Source: Corynebacterium minutissimum
GTDB taxonomy: Bacteria > Actinomycetota > Actinomycetes > Mycobacteriales > Mycobacteriaceae
Length of the DNA: 64,000 bases
Assembly (NCBI RefSeq): GCF_016889765.1
Contig: NZ_CP069533.1
Location: 1,798,001 to 1,862,000, forward strand
Reading direction: 5' to 3'
Shown: positions 18,560 through 27,802 of the stretch, one piece after another
Layout: every line of letters begins with the position of its first letter
Numbering within the stretch: position 1 is the first letter of the stretch
The notes under the pieces: generated by a model
What the model saw: only the letters and a program-made list of their open reading frames with translations
The model's database searches: none
Told to the model about the DNA's origin: nothing
Made by a program: the position numbers and the translations under genes

Positions 18560-19756
18560 ATGGAGGAGGAAGCAGTGATCTCAGATTATGTGAGTGAGTG
18601 GTTCACCAACCACCGCGCAGAGGTCATCGCGTGGCGCCGTCATATTCACCGTCACCCGGAAACCTCCAACAATGAGGTGGAAACCACTCGCTTCCTCGCC
18701 CGCACCCTGCGTGAGTATGGCCTGGAGCCGCAGCTTTTCCCTGAGACCGGACTCATGGTGGACATCGGCCCTGACACGGAACTTGGCCGTTTGGCATTCC
18801 GTGCGGATATCGATGCCCTTCCGGTCACCGAGGTCACCGGGCTCGAGTACACCTCTGAAGTACCCGGCGTTATGCATGCGTGCGGCCATGACATCCACAC
18901 CACCATTGCGTTGGCCACTGCCTGCGCGTTGGCTGATTTCCACCGCGAGCACCCCCTCGACTTCGGCGTCCGAGTGATCTTCCAGCCCGCTGAGGAAGTG
19001 TGGGTTGGCGGTGCCACCGACGTTATTGAGTGGGGTGCGCTTGAGGGTGTGAACTCCATCTTCGCCGTCCATGTCGAGCCCAAGCTTCGCGTCGGGCGCA
19101 TTGGCGTTCGCGCGGGCGCTATCACTTCCGCCACCGATGTCCTGGAAATTAACGTGACTGGCCCGGGTGGTCACACGTCGCGCCCGCACCTCTCGGCGGA
19201 CGTCGTCTATGCGCTGGGCAAGCTCCTGACTGATTTGCCGGGGCTATTGTCGCGACGCGTTGACCCCCGTACCGGTACGGTGTTGGTCTTTGGCCAGGTC
19301 AATTCGGGATATGCCCCGAATGCCATTCCGGAGACCGGTACCGTATCGGGCACCATGCGCACCGCGGACATTGGCATCTGGCGTGAGATGCAGACTCTGT
19401 TCTCTGAACTCGTGGATCAGGTTCTGGCACCACTGGGCGTTGAGCACGAGTTGGTCTACCACCGTGGGGTTCCGCCGGTGCTGAACGACGATGTCTCGAC
19501 CGCCCTCCTCGCCAGCGCCGCCCAAGCCATCGACCCACAAGCCGTGGTCCAGGCGCCTCAGTCCTCCGGCGGTGAGGATTTTTCCTGGTACCTAGAAAAG
19601 GTTCCCGGCTCCATGGCCCGTCTGGGCTGCTGGTCTGGCGAAGGTGAGCAGCACGATCTCCACATGGGCGATTTGGCTCCAGACGAGCGTGCAATCGGCG
19701 TGGGCATCAAGCTCTTCGGGTCGGTGGCGGAACAATTCGCCAACGTGGAGGATTAG
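18560..19756 (+). CDS. M20 family amidohydrolase / N-acyl-amino-acid hydrolase
   Basis: 398 residues of the zinc aminoacylase/carboxypeptidase type, which hydrolyse N-acyl or amide bonds in the cytoplasm. Motifs: WRRHIHRHPETSNNEVETT near residue 25, FRADIDALPVTEVTG near 80, MHACGHDIHTT near 105 with metal ligands, and FQPAEEVWVGGATDVIE near 145 with the catalytic Glu pair. The dimerisation domain follows, then SGGEDFSWYLEKVPGSMARLG near the end. Strong A/G-rich ribosome site (GGAGGAAGC) before the GTG. The substrate cannot be stated. Confidence 0.9.
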   Translation: MEEEAVISDYVSEWFTNHRAEVIAWRRHIHRHPETSNNEVETTRFLARTLREYGLEPQLFPETGLMVDIGPDTELGRLAFRADIDALPVTEVTGLEYTSEVPGVMHACGHDIHTTIALATACALADFHREHPLDFGVRVIFQPAEEVWVGGATDVIEWGALEGVNSIFAVHVEPKLRVGRIGVRAGAITSATDVLEINVTGPGGHTSRPHLSADVVYALGKLLTDLPGLLSRRVDPRTGTVLVFGQVNSGYAPNAIPETGTVSGTMRTADIGIWREMQTLFSELVDQVLAPLGVEHELVYHRGVPPVLNDDVSTALLASAAQAIDPQAVVQAPQSSGGEDFSWYLEKVPGSMARLGCWSGEGEQHDLHMGDLAPDERAIGVGIKLFGSVAEQFANVED

Positions 19757-19813
19757 GGCCTTAAGCATTAGACTGTGACACGGATTTCCCAGAATTTAAT
19801 TTAAGGAGCGACA

Positions 19814-21238
19814 TTGTCACAGGAAGCCCCCCGCATCGTAATCATTGGTGGAGGCCCCGCTGGCTACGAGGCCGCGACTGCCGGCGCCAAGTACGGCGCA
19901 CATATTACGTTGGTTGAGGAACAGGGCCCTGGTGGCTCCTCCGTTCTTTTGGACTGCGTTCCCTCGAAGTCCTTTATTGCAGGCGCCAATATCCGCACCG
20001 ACTTCCGCCGCGCGGATGACATGGGCCTGAATCACGAGCTCGGCTCGCTGCAGCTCAACCTGCAGGCGCTCAATGGGCGCGTGCAGGCGCTGGCCGCTAA
20101 TCAGTCCCGTGACGTGCGTGCGGGCCTAGAAAAGATCGGCGTTCAGGTTATCGATGGCCGTGCCGCATTCTCCGAAGACCAGCACGGTGTGAAAGGTGCA
20201 GCTCACAAGGTCGATGTCACCCATAAGGATGGCACCACCGAAACCCTTGAGGCGGACCTTGTCCTCGTTGCCACCGGTGCCACCCCACGTATCCTGCCGG
20301 GCGCGCAGCCGGATGGCGAGCGCATCCTGACCTGGCAGCAGGTCTATGACCTCAAGGAGGAACCGGAGCACCTCATCGTGGTCGGTTCCGGTGTGACCGG
20401 TGCGGAGTTCGTCTCTGCCTTCGCCGAGATGGGCGTGCGCGTGACCATGGTGGCGTCCCGCGACCGCATTCTGCCGCACGACGACGCCGATGCTGCCGAC
20501 GTCCTCGAGACCGTCCTGGCCGAGCGTGGCGTGGAACTGGAGAAGAACTGCCGCGTGGAGACCGTCTCCCGTACTGAGGATGGCAACGTCGTGGTCAAGA
20601 CCCAGGACGGTCGCGAAATCCACGGCTCCCACGTCATCATGTCCATCGGTTCCATCCCGAATACCAAGGACCTAGGCCTGGAACATGTTGGAGTGGCCAC
20701 CACGAAGTCCGGTCACATTGAGGTCGACCGCGTCTCCCGCACCAACGTTGCTGGTATTTACGCCGCTGGTGACTGCTCCGACCTGTTCCCGCTGGCTTCC
20801 GTTGCTGCGATGCAGGGTCGTATCGCGATGTATCACTCCCTGGGTGAGGGCGTGTCCCCGCTGCGTCTGAAGACCGTGGCCACCGCCGTGTTTACCCGCC
20901 CGGAAATTGCAGCTGTGGGCTTTACCCAGGCTGAGATTGAGGCCGGCGAGGTTGCTGCCCGCACCGTCATGATGCCGCTGAACACTAACCCGCGCGCCAA
21001 GATGCGCTCGCTGCAGCACGGCTTTGTCAAGCTCTTCTGCCGTGCGACCTCCGGCCGCGTCATCGGTGGCGTGATCGTTGCCCCGACTGCCTCCGAGCTC
21101 ATTCTGCCCATCGCGGTCGCCGTGACCAACCAGCTCACCGTGAACCAGCTGGCAGATTCCTTGGCGGTCTACCCGTCCCTGTCCGGCACCATCACCGAGG
21201 CCGCCCGCCGCCTGGTTGCCCACGACGACCTGGAGTAG
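19814..21238 (+). CDS. NAD(P)H-quinone dehydrogenase, LpdA-like flavoprotein
   Basis: 474 residues of the pyridine-nucleotide disulfide oxidoreductase fold. The FAD-binding VIIGGGPAGYEAATAGAKYGA is at the N-terminus. The NAD(P)H site LIVVGSGVTGAEFVSAFAEMG lies near residue 190, and the second FAD site IYAAGDCSDLFPLASVAAMQG near 310. The redox-active CxxxxC disulfide is not present: the segment reads GGSSVLLDCVPSKSF with only one Cys. The C-terminus lacks the HPT motif of lipoamide dehydrogenase. This matches the LpdA-type enzyme (Rv3303c class), a quinone reductase. It starts with TTG after AAGGAG. Confidence 0.88.
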   Translation: MSQEAPRIVIIGGGPAGYEAATAGAKYGAHITLVEEQGPGGSSVLLDCVPSKSFIAGANIRTDFRRADDMGLNHELGSLQLNLQALNGRVQALAANQSRDVRAGLEKIGVQVIDGRAAFSEDQHGVKGAAHKVDVTHKDGTTETLEADLVLVATGATPRILPGAQPDGERILTWQQVYDLKEEPEHLIVVGSGVTGAEFVSAFAEMGVRVTMVASRDRILPHDDADAADVLETVLAERGVELEKNCRVETVSRTEDGNVVVKTQDGREIHGSHVIMSIGSIPNTKDLGLEHVGVATTKSGHIEVDRVSRTNVAGIYAAGDCSDLFPLASVAAMQGRIAMYHSLGEGVSPLRLKTVATAVFTRPEIAAVGFTQAEIEAGEVAARTVMMPLNTNPRAKMRSLQHGFVKLFCRATSGRVIGGVIVAPTASELILPIAVAVTNQLTVNQLADSLAVYPSLSGTITEAARRLVAHDDLE

Positions 21239-21256
21239 AGCTTCCTATTCCCCGGC

Positions 21257-22051
21257 TTAGAGGCCCAGCGTGCTGACCGCATGCTGGGCTTCTTCCATAG
21301 TGAACTTCTCGCCGTACTCGCTGGTGAGTTGCTCGAGCAGCGCCGGGCCCGACATGGGCATCATCTCTTGGTAGTTGTTTGCTGCTTCGACGGCCTCGGC
21401 CATCCAGTCACCGTTTACTGAATCGACGGCGTACTGAGCCTGTTCTGGAGTAAAGCTGTCGCCGTATTCAGAGGTGAGCTGGTCATAGAGCTTGGCTTTA
21501 GAAAAGGCGGAGAAGTCAAGATAGTTTTCTGCGGACTCGAGAGCTTCAGCATTCCAGTCCACGTCGAGCTGATCCATCGCGTACTGTGCCGCCTCGGGGG
21601 AGAATTGCGAGCCGTAGTCGCTCGTGAGCTGGTTATACAGCTTGGCTTCGGAGAAAGCTGAAAAATCCAGATAGCGCTTCGCTGCGCGTAGCGCATTCGT
21701 GCAATCCTGAGGCACTGCTTCATCATTGCTGTCATCGCCGGCATCATTGCCCGAAGTTGAGTCTAGTTCAGCTGCGGCGTTAGTGATATCAACCGTCGGG
21801 GTGCTCAGTTCGGCGTCCAGCGATTCGGTAGCCGTGATGCTGGTGCGTAGTTCCGGTGCGGCGGTGTTTGAGGAATCGCCATCAGAGCCTGCGTTGAGAG
21901 TGGCGCTGCCAAGTACGAATACTGCGAGTGCGCCCGCACCCCATTTGAGGCAGCCACCCTTCTTCTTTTTCTTCGGTACTGGCTGCTTCGGTGTTGGCTG
22001 CTCTGGGGTTGGTTCCGAGGGGAACTGCGGAGCTGCATATGGGTTGGACAT
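21257..22051 (-). CDS. Ltp family surface protein with three helical repeats
   Basis: 264 residues. A Pro/Lys-rich cytoplasmic start (PTPEQPTPKQPVPKKKKK) leads to one hydrophobic helix (WGAGALAVFVLGSATL), then an Asp/Ser/Thr-rich linker. Three tandem copies of a 40-48 residue unit follow: YLDFSAFSEAKLYNQLTSDYGSQF; YLDFSAFSKAKLYDQLTSEYG; and NYQEMMPMSGPALLEQLTSEYGEKF, each followed by (S/T)xEAQxAx. This unit is the repeat of Ltp (host cell surface-exposed lipoprotein) proteins, known from phage superinfection-exclusion lipoproteins and from corynebacterial surface proteins. No lipobox is present, so it is a membrane-anchored surface protein. Function unknown. Confidence 0.85.
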   Translation of the reverse strand: MSNPYAAPQFPSEPTPEQPTPKQPVPKKKKKGGCLKWGAGALAVFVLGSATLNAGSDGDSSNTAAPELRTSITATESLDAELSTPTVDITNAAAELDSTSGNDAGDDSNDEAVPQDCTNALRAAKRYLDFSAFSEAKLYNQLTSDYGSQFSPEAAQYAMDQLDVDWNAEALESAENYLDFSAFSKAKLYDQLTSEYGDSFTPEQAQYAVDSVNGDWMAEAVEAANNYQEMMPMSGPALLEQLTSEYGEKFTMEEAQHAVSTLGL

Positions 22052-22172
22052 GAGAGTAAACCTCCTGCGTTAGAGAGAGACAGAGGCTCGGCGCGGTGCC
22101 GAACGAGTTCTATCTTGGCAAGCCCTCTGGACATGGCCGCAGGAAATTCGAAAGCCTAGGCGAAAAGGCGTA

Positions 22173-23480
22173 CTAGGAGGTGGCGTAGGCAGAATCGGGA
22201 GAGACGTTGAGGTCGAGGCTGACAGGTCTGCCTGCCTGCGGGAAAGCGCGCTGCGGGCAGGCAGGGCGTGGGCACGCGGCGCAGCCGGGGCCGATGGGGG
22301 TGGCTTCGGACGGGGAGTGGTTCAGGGCGTCGGCGTAGACGACGCGGTCGGCCTGAGAGATGTCGCAGCCAAGGCCCACGACGAATTCTTTACGTGGTGT
22401 GCCCCACGCTTGTGCTTGGCCTTGAACGAAGCGCGCGATCCAGAGGTAGGTGTGTTCGTCTGGCATGGAGGCCACTTGGCGCGTGATGCGGTTGGGGGTT
22501 TCGAAGGCGCGGTGGACGACCCACAGGGGACAGGAGCCACCGCTGCGGGCGAAGTGGAAGGCGGTGGAGGATTGGCGCTTGGAAATGTTGCCCGCGCGGT
22601 CGGTGCGGATAAAGGAGAAGGGGACACCGCGGTGGCCGGGGCGCTGTAACGTCGATAAGCGCTGCGCGGTGGTCTCGAAACCGGTGCCGAAGGCGTTGGC
22701 GATGACATCAATGTCGTAGCGCGTCTCTTCCGCGGTGGCGAGGAACTGGGTATAGGGCATGGTCACGGCGGCGGCGAAGTATTGGGCAAGGCCGAGTGTG
22801 CCGATGGCTTGGGCTTCCTCGCCGGGGAGCTCGGCAACGAGCTCGGCGCAATGCTCGGGGTAGGCCAACAAGCAGTACTGGAGTGCCATTTCAAAGACAA
22901 GTTGGGCCTCAGAGAGGCCAGCGCGCAGCTGCAGTTCGCGGTCGCGGAAGGTGCGGCGGCGTGGGGACGGGGAGGAGAATCGTGTGCTGACACCGAACTC
23001 CTCCTGCAGAAGGGAGGCGAGGCGGCCACGGCGCAGGACGCGGTCGCCGAGGAGCTCCGATAGTTCCTCGGCGGCGACGTCAAGACTATGAACGTAGTTG
23101 TGTGCGTCGTAGAAGAAGTCCCGGACAGCCTCGAAGGGGCCGGTTTCCGCTGGGGTGTGGGTGGCGGCGTCGACAAGCCGGGGCAAAAGTTCGGGGAAAC
23201 GTCCGCTGAGGTCGGTAAGCGTTGCCTCAGGCGCCTCGGGGAAAAGTTGGCGTAGCTCGGCGAGGGCCCGCAAGTCACGGTCGCCGGCAAAGTACGTGGA
23301 GTCAACGTCGAAGCGCTGCGTGAGCTGCATGAGAACAGTGACCGTAAGGGGACGTTGATCGTTTTCCAGTTGATTGAGATAGCTCGTGGACAGGCCAAGT
23401 TGCTTGGCCATGGCCGCTTGAGTGAGCCCGCGTTCCTTGCGCAGCGCGTGGATTCTCGCCCCCGCGTAGTGCTTTGTCAT
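22173..23480 (-). CDS. prpR: PrpR-type short-chain fatty acyl regulator with Fe-S motif
   Basis: About 435 residues. The N-terminal helix-turn-helix (RKERGLTQAAMAKQLGLSTSYLNQLENDQ) belongs to the XRE class. The central region matches short-chain fatty acyl-CoA regulators of the RamB/PrpR family (VFEMALQYCLLAYPEHCAELV, then FHFARSGGSCPLWVVHRAF). Near the C-terminus GPGCAACPRPACPQRAFP supplies Cys residues for an iron-sulfur cluster, as described for mycobacterial PrpR. The ATG at 23480 puts the HTH at the start; the longer frame adds nothing. It is divergent from prpD, so it probably controls the propionate genes. Confidence 0.88.
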   Translation of the reverse strand: MTKHYAGARIHALRKERGLTQAAMAKQLGLSTSYLNQLENDQRPLTVTVLMQLTQRFDVDSTYFAGDRDLRALAELRQLFPEAPEATLTDLSGRFPELLPRLVDAATHTPAETGPFEAVRDFFYDAHNYVHSLDVAAEELSELLGDRVLRRGRLASLLQEEFGVSTRFSSPSPRRRTFRDRELQLRAGLSEAQLVFEMALQYCLLAYPEHCAELVAELPGEEAQAIGTLGLAQYFAAAVTMPYTQFLATAEETRYDIDVIANAFGTGFETTAQRLSTLQRPGHRGVPFSFIRTDRAGNISKRQSSTAFHFARSGGSCPLWVVHRAFETPNRITRQVASMPDEHTYLWIARFVQGQAQAWGTPRKEFVVGLGCDISQADRVVYADALNHSPSEATPIGPGCAACPRPACPQRAFPQAGRPVSLDLNVSPDSAYATS

Positions 23481-23649
23481 TTCTCGAATCCTCCGAAAAT
23501 GCCGCATGAACTGCATGTTCCACAAGTTTCGCTAATAACGCAAAGACTTGCAACAGATTTCCACAGTTTACACATGTGGCGGACCGCACGCGTGAATAAC
23601 TAGTGTGATGGCTATCGCAGTCGCAGTCATTGCCTAGGAGGAGAACACG

Positions 23650-25161
23650 TTGATTAACCACGAAGTACGGACCCACAAGTCCGCCGAAGACTTTCCCATC
23701 GAAGAGCATCTCGCACACAAGATTGCCAAGGTAGCCGCCGATCCCGTCGAGGTTCCGGCCGAGACCACCGAGATGATCATTAACCGCATCATCGACAACG
23801 CCAGTGTTGCTGTGGCCTCAGCTACGCGTCGCCCTGTGACCTCGGCGCGAGTGATTGCGCAGGCCCATGAGACGTCGGAAAGCGGCGCCACCATCTTCGG
23901 CGTTGACGGTACCTACTCCGCCGAGTGGGCAGCATTGGCAAACGGCACCGCCGTGCGCGAGCTGGATTACCACGACACCTTCCTTGCTGCGGATTACTCC
24001 CACCCAGGCGATAACATCCCGCCGATTCTCGCCGTGGCTCAGCACAAGGGCCTGACCGGCAAGGACCTTATCCGCGGCATCGCCACCGGCTATGAAATCC
24101 AGGTCAACCTGGTCAAGGGCATTTGCCTCCACGAGTGGAAGATTGACCACGTGGCACACCTTGGCCCGTCCGTCGCCGCGGGTATCGGCACCATGCTGAA
24201 CCTAGACGTGGACACCATCTACCAGGCCATCGGCCAGGCACTGCACACCACGACCGCCACGCGCCAGTCCCGCAAGGGCCTCATTTCCTCCTGGAAGGCC
24301 TACGCCCCAGCGTTTGCCGGCAAGATGGCCATTGAGGCGGTAGACCGCTCCATGCGCGGCGAGGGTGCCCCGGCCCCGATTTGGGAAGGCGAAGACGGCT
24401 TCATCGCCTGGATGCTCCACTCCCCGGAGCGCACCTACACCGTCCCACTGCCGGCTGAAGGCGAAGAAAAGCGCGCCATCCTGGACACTTACACCAAGGA
24501 GCACTCCGCGGAGTACCAGGCACAGGCCCCGATCGACATGGCCTTCGCACTCAAGAAGACTCTCGCGGAGAAGGGCCTGAAGACGGAGGATATCGAGTCC
24601 ATCGTCCTCCACACTTCGCACCACACGCACTACGTCATCGGCACCGGCGCCAATGACCCGCAGAAGATGGATCCGAACGCCTCCCGCGAGACCCTGGACC
24701 ACTCCATCATGTACATCTTCGCCGTGGCCCTCCAGGACGGTGAGTGGGATTACGAGACCTCCTACTCTGACGAGCGCAAGCACCGCCAGGACACCATCGA
24801 CCTGTGGCACAAGATTTCCACCGTTGAGGATCCAGAGTGGACCCGCCGCTACCACTCCAACGATTTGGAGGAGAAGGCATTCGGCGGCAAGGCTGTCATC
24901 ACCTTCAAGGACGGCACCGTGATTGAGGATGAGCGCGCGGTGGCCGACGCCCACCCGCTCGGCGCCCGCCCCTTCGGCCGCGAGGAGTACATCAACAAGT
25001 TCAAGAAGTTGGCCGCGGGCAAGGTTTCTGAGGAGGAGCAGGAGCGCTTCCTTAAGGCTGCGCAGGACCTAGAGAACCTCACGGACCTTAGTGAGCTCAA
25101 CGTTCGCCTCACCGACGAGGCCATCGCTACCGCACCTGAGACCCCGAAGGGACTGTTCTAA
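23650..25161 (+). CDS. prpD: 2-methylcitrate dehydratase
   Basis: 503 residues, MmgE/PrpD family, second step of the 2-methylcitrate cycle: dehydration of 2-methylcitrate to 2-methyl-cis-aconitate. Recognised from NRIIDNASVAVASATRRPVTSAR, WAALANGTAVRELDYHDTFL, GDNIPPILAVAQHKG and ALHTTTATRQSRKGLISSWKAYAPAFAGKMAIEA. Length normal. The TTG start is preceded by AGGAGGAGAACACG. prpB begins on the very next base after its stop, so the two are tightly coupled. Confidence 0.95.
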   Translation: MINHEVRTHKSAEDFPIEEHLAHKIAKVAADPVEVPAETTEMIINRIIDNASVAVASATRRPVTSARVIAQAHETSESGATIFGVDGTYSAEWAALANGTAVRELDYHDTFLAADYSHPGDNIPPILAVAQHKGLTGKDLIRGIATGYEIQVNLVKGICLHEWKIDHVAHLGPSVAAGIGTMLNLDVDTIYQAIGQALHTTTATRQSRKGLISSWKAYAPAFAGKMAIEAVDRSMRGEGAPAPIWEGEDGFIAWMLHSPERTYTVPLPAEGEEKRAILDTYTKEHSAEYQAQAPIDMAFALKKTLAEKGLKTEDIESIVLHTSHHTHYVIGTGANDPQKMDPNASRETLDHSIMYIFAVALQDGEWDYETSYSDERKHRQDTIDLWHKISTVEDPEWTRRYHSNDLEEKAFGGKAVITFKDGTVIEDERAVADAHPLGARPFGREEYINKFKKLAAGKVSEEEQERFLKAAQDLENLTDLSELNVRLTDEAIATAPETPKGLF

Positions 25162-26094
25162 ATGGCTGGCCTGTTTGGTTCCACTATCAGCAATGCGGAC
25201 AAGCGCAAGAGCTTTCGCGAGGCGCTGAACGCACCAGAAATCACCACGCTGCCGGGCGCGTTCAATCCGCTCACCGCGCGTCTTATCCAAGACCTTGGTG
25301 GCTTCGGCGGCGTCTACGTCTCCGGCGCGGTGCTGGCTAACGACCTGGGTCTCCCGGACATTGGACTGACCACGTTGACCGAGGTAGCGCAGCGCGCCGG
25401 GCACATCGCCCGCGCCACGGATTTGCCGGTGCTTGTCGACGCCGACACTGGCTTCGGCGAACCCATGTCCGCCGCGCGCACGGTCGCCGCGCTGGAGGAC
25501 GCTGGCCTGGCCGGCTGCCACCTCGAAGACCAAGTCAACCCGAAGCGCTGCGGCCACCTCGATGGCAAGGAAGTGGTGCCGACGGATCTCATGGTTCGTC
25601 GCATCACCGCCGCCGTCAACGAGCGCCGCGATGAGAACTTCATCATCTGTGCCCGCACGGATGCCGCCGGTATCCACGGCATTGATGACGCTATCGAGCG
25701 CGCCAAGGCCTACGCCGATGCCGGCGCGGACCTCATCTTCACCGAGGCCCTGTACTCGCCCGAGGACTTCGAAAAGTTCCGCGCCGCCGTGGATACCCCA
25801 CTGCTGGCCAACATGACGGAGTTCGGCAAGACCGAGCTGCTGTCGGCTAAGCACATCGAAGACTTGGGCTACAACGCCGTCATCTGGCCGGTGTCCACCC
25901 TGCGCGTGGCCATGGGCGCTACTGAGGAATTCCTGCGCGACATGCAGGAAACCGGACTGCAATCCGAAGAGTGGCTCGAGCGCATGCAGCACCGCTCCCG
26001 CCTCTACGAGCTGGTGCGCTACGACGAGTACAACGCCTTTGACCAGAGCGTGTTCACGTACTCCAAGGACAGCTACAAGCCCACTTTTGACTAA
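25162..26094 (+). CDS. prpB: 2-methylisocitrate lyase
   Basis: 310 residues, isocitrate lyase/PEP mutase superfamily. It cleaves 2-methylisocitrate to pyruvate and succinate. Motifs: LPGAFNPLTARLIQDLGG at the N-terminus, PVLVDADTGFGEP near residue 92, the catalytic EDQVNPKRCGHLDGK near 120, and FIICARTDAAGIHGIDDAIERAKAY near 160. Its last codons and stop lie inside the 15-bp sequence duplicated by the adjacent insertion sequence. The reading frame is intact. Confidence 0.95.
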   Translation: MAGLFGSTISNADKRKSFREALNAPEITTLPGAFNPLTARLIQDLGGFGGVYVSGAVLANDLGLPDIGLTTLTEVAQRAGHIARATDLPVLVDADTGFGEPMSAARTVAALEDAGLAGCHLEDQVNPKRCGHLDGKEVVPTDLMVRRITAAVNERRDENFIICARTDAAGIHGIDDAIERAKAYADAGADLIFTEALYSPEDFEKFRAAVDTPLLANMTEFGKTELLSAKHIEDLGYNAVIWPVSTLRVAMGATEEFLRDMQETGLQSEEWLERMQHRSRLYELVRYDEYNAFDQSVFTYSKDSYKPTFD

Positions 26095-26097
26095 TAC
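26083..26097 (+). repeat. 15-bp target-site duplication, left copy
   Basis: ACTTTTGACTAATAC at the end of prpB, repeated exactly at 27743-27757, directly bordering the two ends of the insertion sequence. The length fits the long duplications known for IS481-type elements. Confidence 0.85.
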
Positions 26098-27742
26098 TGT
26101 GATGTCTAGCGACTTTTTGGACACGGAGTCCAGGATGTTTTTGGACGGGATGTCTAGTGGCTTTTTGGACGTTTGCGGCGGTGGAATAGCCGGATGGCTA
26201 TTCCATTGCATAAGCGTAGAAAGGTCGCAGATTTCGATCCCGTTCGTGACGGCAAGACGGTCACACAGTTTTGCAAAGAATTAGGAATCTCGCGGCAGAC
26301 GTACCACAACATCAAAAGCCGGATAGCGCAGAAGGGTCGCGCAGGTATTGTGCCTGATTCGACTGCCCCGAAGAATCCGATTAAGAAATTTAACGAGGCC
26401 GATAAAATCGCAGTCGTCCACGCCAGGCAGGAGTTGATGGAGCAAGGCTTGGATTATGGGCCTTGGTCGATCTACTACTTCTTGTTTGACACTGTAGGCC
26501 CAGATTCCACACCGTCGCGTTCTACAATCGCCTCGTGGCTTCATGAGCTGGGATTTGTTGATGCCAATGCCCGCAAACGGCCACGCAGCTCCTATAAGCG
26601 CTTCGCCCGTGATCTCGTCGGTGAACTCTGGCAAATCGATGGACTGGTCTACCGCCTCTTTGACCATGCCCACACACATGTCACGATTTACCAGATTATC
26701 GATGATGCCAGCAGATTCGATGTCGGAACCACAGCGTTCGCTCTGCCAGAAAACGGTACTGATGCCCGCGCCGCACTGGCCGCAGCGTTCGCCGCCTACG
26801 GCAAACCTCAAGAAATCCTTTCCGACAATGGCGATGCGTTCGCCACCTATCACCGTGGTTTTCTCTCTGCTACTGAAACTTGGCTCGCTAGCCAAGGTGT
26901 ACTTGCTATTGCTGGTTTCGCCCCGACAACCCAGGGAAAAGACGAACGCTCTCACCGCACGTTGACCCAGTTCCTCGATGCACGCCACCCAGTTTGCCTT
27001 GCTGAGGTCAACACATATCTGGCTGAATATCGCCAGGTCTACAACGAACGACGACGGCACCAATCACTGCTGGTCGGCAAAATGCACATCACACCACGCC
27101 AGGCCTTCGATACCTTCCCCAAGGCACCATCACCTACACATCCACTCGATCCCGAGCAGGTCTGGGCCCGCGTAGTCGCCTATAACCAAGCGCACAATCC
27201 ACACGCTGTATCCGAAATGCTAAACGGCCCCGCGGAAGCGGCAACTTCACACGAGGCCTGCACCGATGACATGGCAGCTTTGCAAGGCATACCTCCCACC
27301 GATACCCCCACACTAACGGCGCCGACGACAAATTCAACAAACCATTGGGGTATCCCAGACCAGCTCTGCGTAAGCAAAGACGGCGTTGTACGCGTGTGCG
27401 GCTTCGGTCTCTACATTGGTCTGAGGTTTAAAAACCGCAGACTCTACTCCACAGTCACAGCCGAAAACGTTGCGGAGTTCTACACGGCCCATGACGGTGA
27501 ATTCCTCTTCAGCGTGCCCCTGCCGATCACGTTGAGCCACAGACCACCAGGTGGCCAGATCAACATCAACCTCGTTGAAGGAATGAAACACCGCCAACCA
27601 CCACGGATGAACCCGAAACTATCCAAACCCCGGCCGAAACGCAGGCCACAACCATAAACCGCTAGAAGTGTCCAAGACCTCCATGGACTCCGTGTCCAAA
27701 AAGACACCGGACTCCATGTCCAAAAACCCTATGGACATAACA
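26098..27742 (+). mobile_element. IS481-type insertion sequence between prpB and prpC
   Basis: 1645-bp element, delimited at both ends. The left end begins TGTGATGTCTAGCGACTTTT and the right end, reverse-complemented, begins TGTTATGTCCATAGGGTTTT. Both ends then carry repeated TTTTTGGACA/GGAGTCC blocks spaced at similar distances, giving an imperfect inverted repeat of about 50 bp. Flanking 15-bp direct repeats show transposition into the prpB-prpC gap. It holds one transposase gene in the same orientation as the operon. Confidence 0.88.
26194..27657 (+). CDS. Transposase, IS481-type DDE integrase
   Basis: About 487 residues. N-terminal helix-turn-helix (TVTQFCKELGISRQTYHNIKSRI). The rve-type DDE core has ELWQIDGLVY (first Asp), then IIDDASRFD, EILSDNGDAF (second Asp) and TTQGKDERSHRTLTQFLDA (Glu). 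A C-terminal extension of about 150 residues contains a beta-rich segment. The ATG at 26194 starts MAIPLHKRRKVADFDPVRDG; a TTG seven codons upstream is also in frame. All catalytic residues are present and there is no frameshift, so it looks functional. Confidence 0.9.
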   Translation: MAIPLHKRRKVADFDPVRDGKTVTQFCKELGISRQTYHNIKSRIAQKGRAGIVPDSTAPKNPIKKFNEADKIAVVHARQELMEQGLDYGPWSIYYFLFDTVGPDSTPSRSTIASWLHELGFVDANARKRPRSSYKRFARDLVGELWQIDGLVYRLFDHAHTHVTIYQIIDDASRFDVGTTAFALPENGTDARAALAAAFAAYGKPQEILSDNGDAFATYHRGFLSATETWLASQGVLAIAGFAPTTQGKDERSHRTLTQFLDARHPVCLAEVNTYLAEYRQVYNERRRHQSLLVGKMHITPRQAFDTFPKAPSPTHPLDPEQVWARVVAYNQAHNPHAVSEMLNGPAEAATSHEACTDDMAALQGIPPTDTPTLTAPTTNSTNHWGIPDQLCVSKDGVVRVCGFGLYIGLRFKNRRLYSTVTAENVAEFYTAHDGEFLFSVPLPITLSHRPPGGQININLVEGMKHRQPPRMNPKLSKPRPKRRPQP

Positions 27743-27757
27743 ACTTTTGACTAATAC
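27743..27757 (+). repeat. 15-bp target-site duplication, right copy
   Basis: Exact copy of ACTTTTGACTAATAC, abutting the right end of the insertion sequence upstream of prpC. Confidence 0.85.
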
Positions 27758-27802
27758 CCCGGCCTAGCCCACACGCTAGGCCCCCACATAAGGAGAAATA
27801 CC

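Noticed and set aside
19814..21238. Lipoamide dehydrogenase (lpd) assignment
   Set aside because: The redox-active CxxxxC pair is missing and the C-terminal His-Glu motif is not seen; the LpdA-type quinone reductase fits better.
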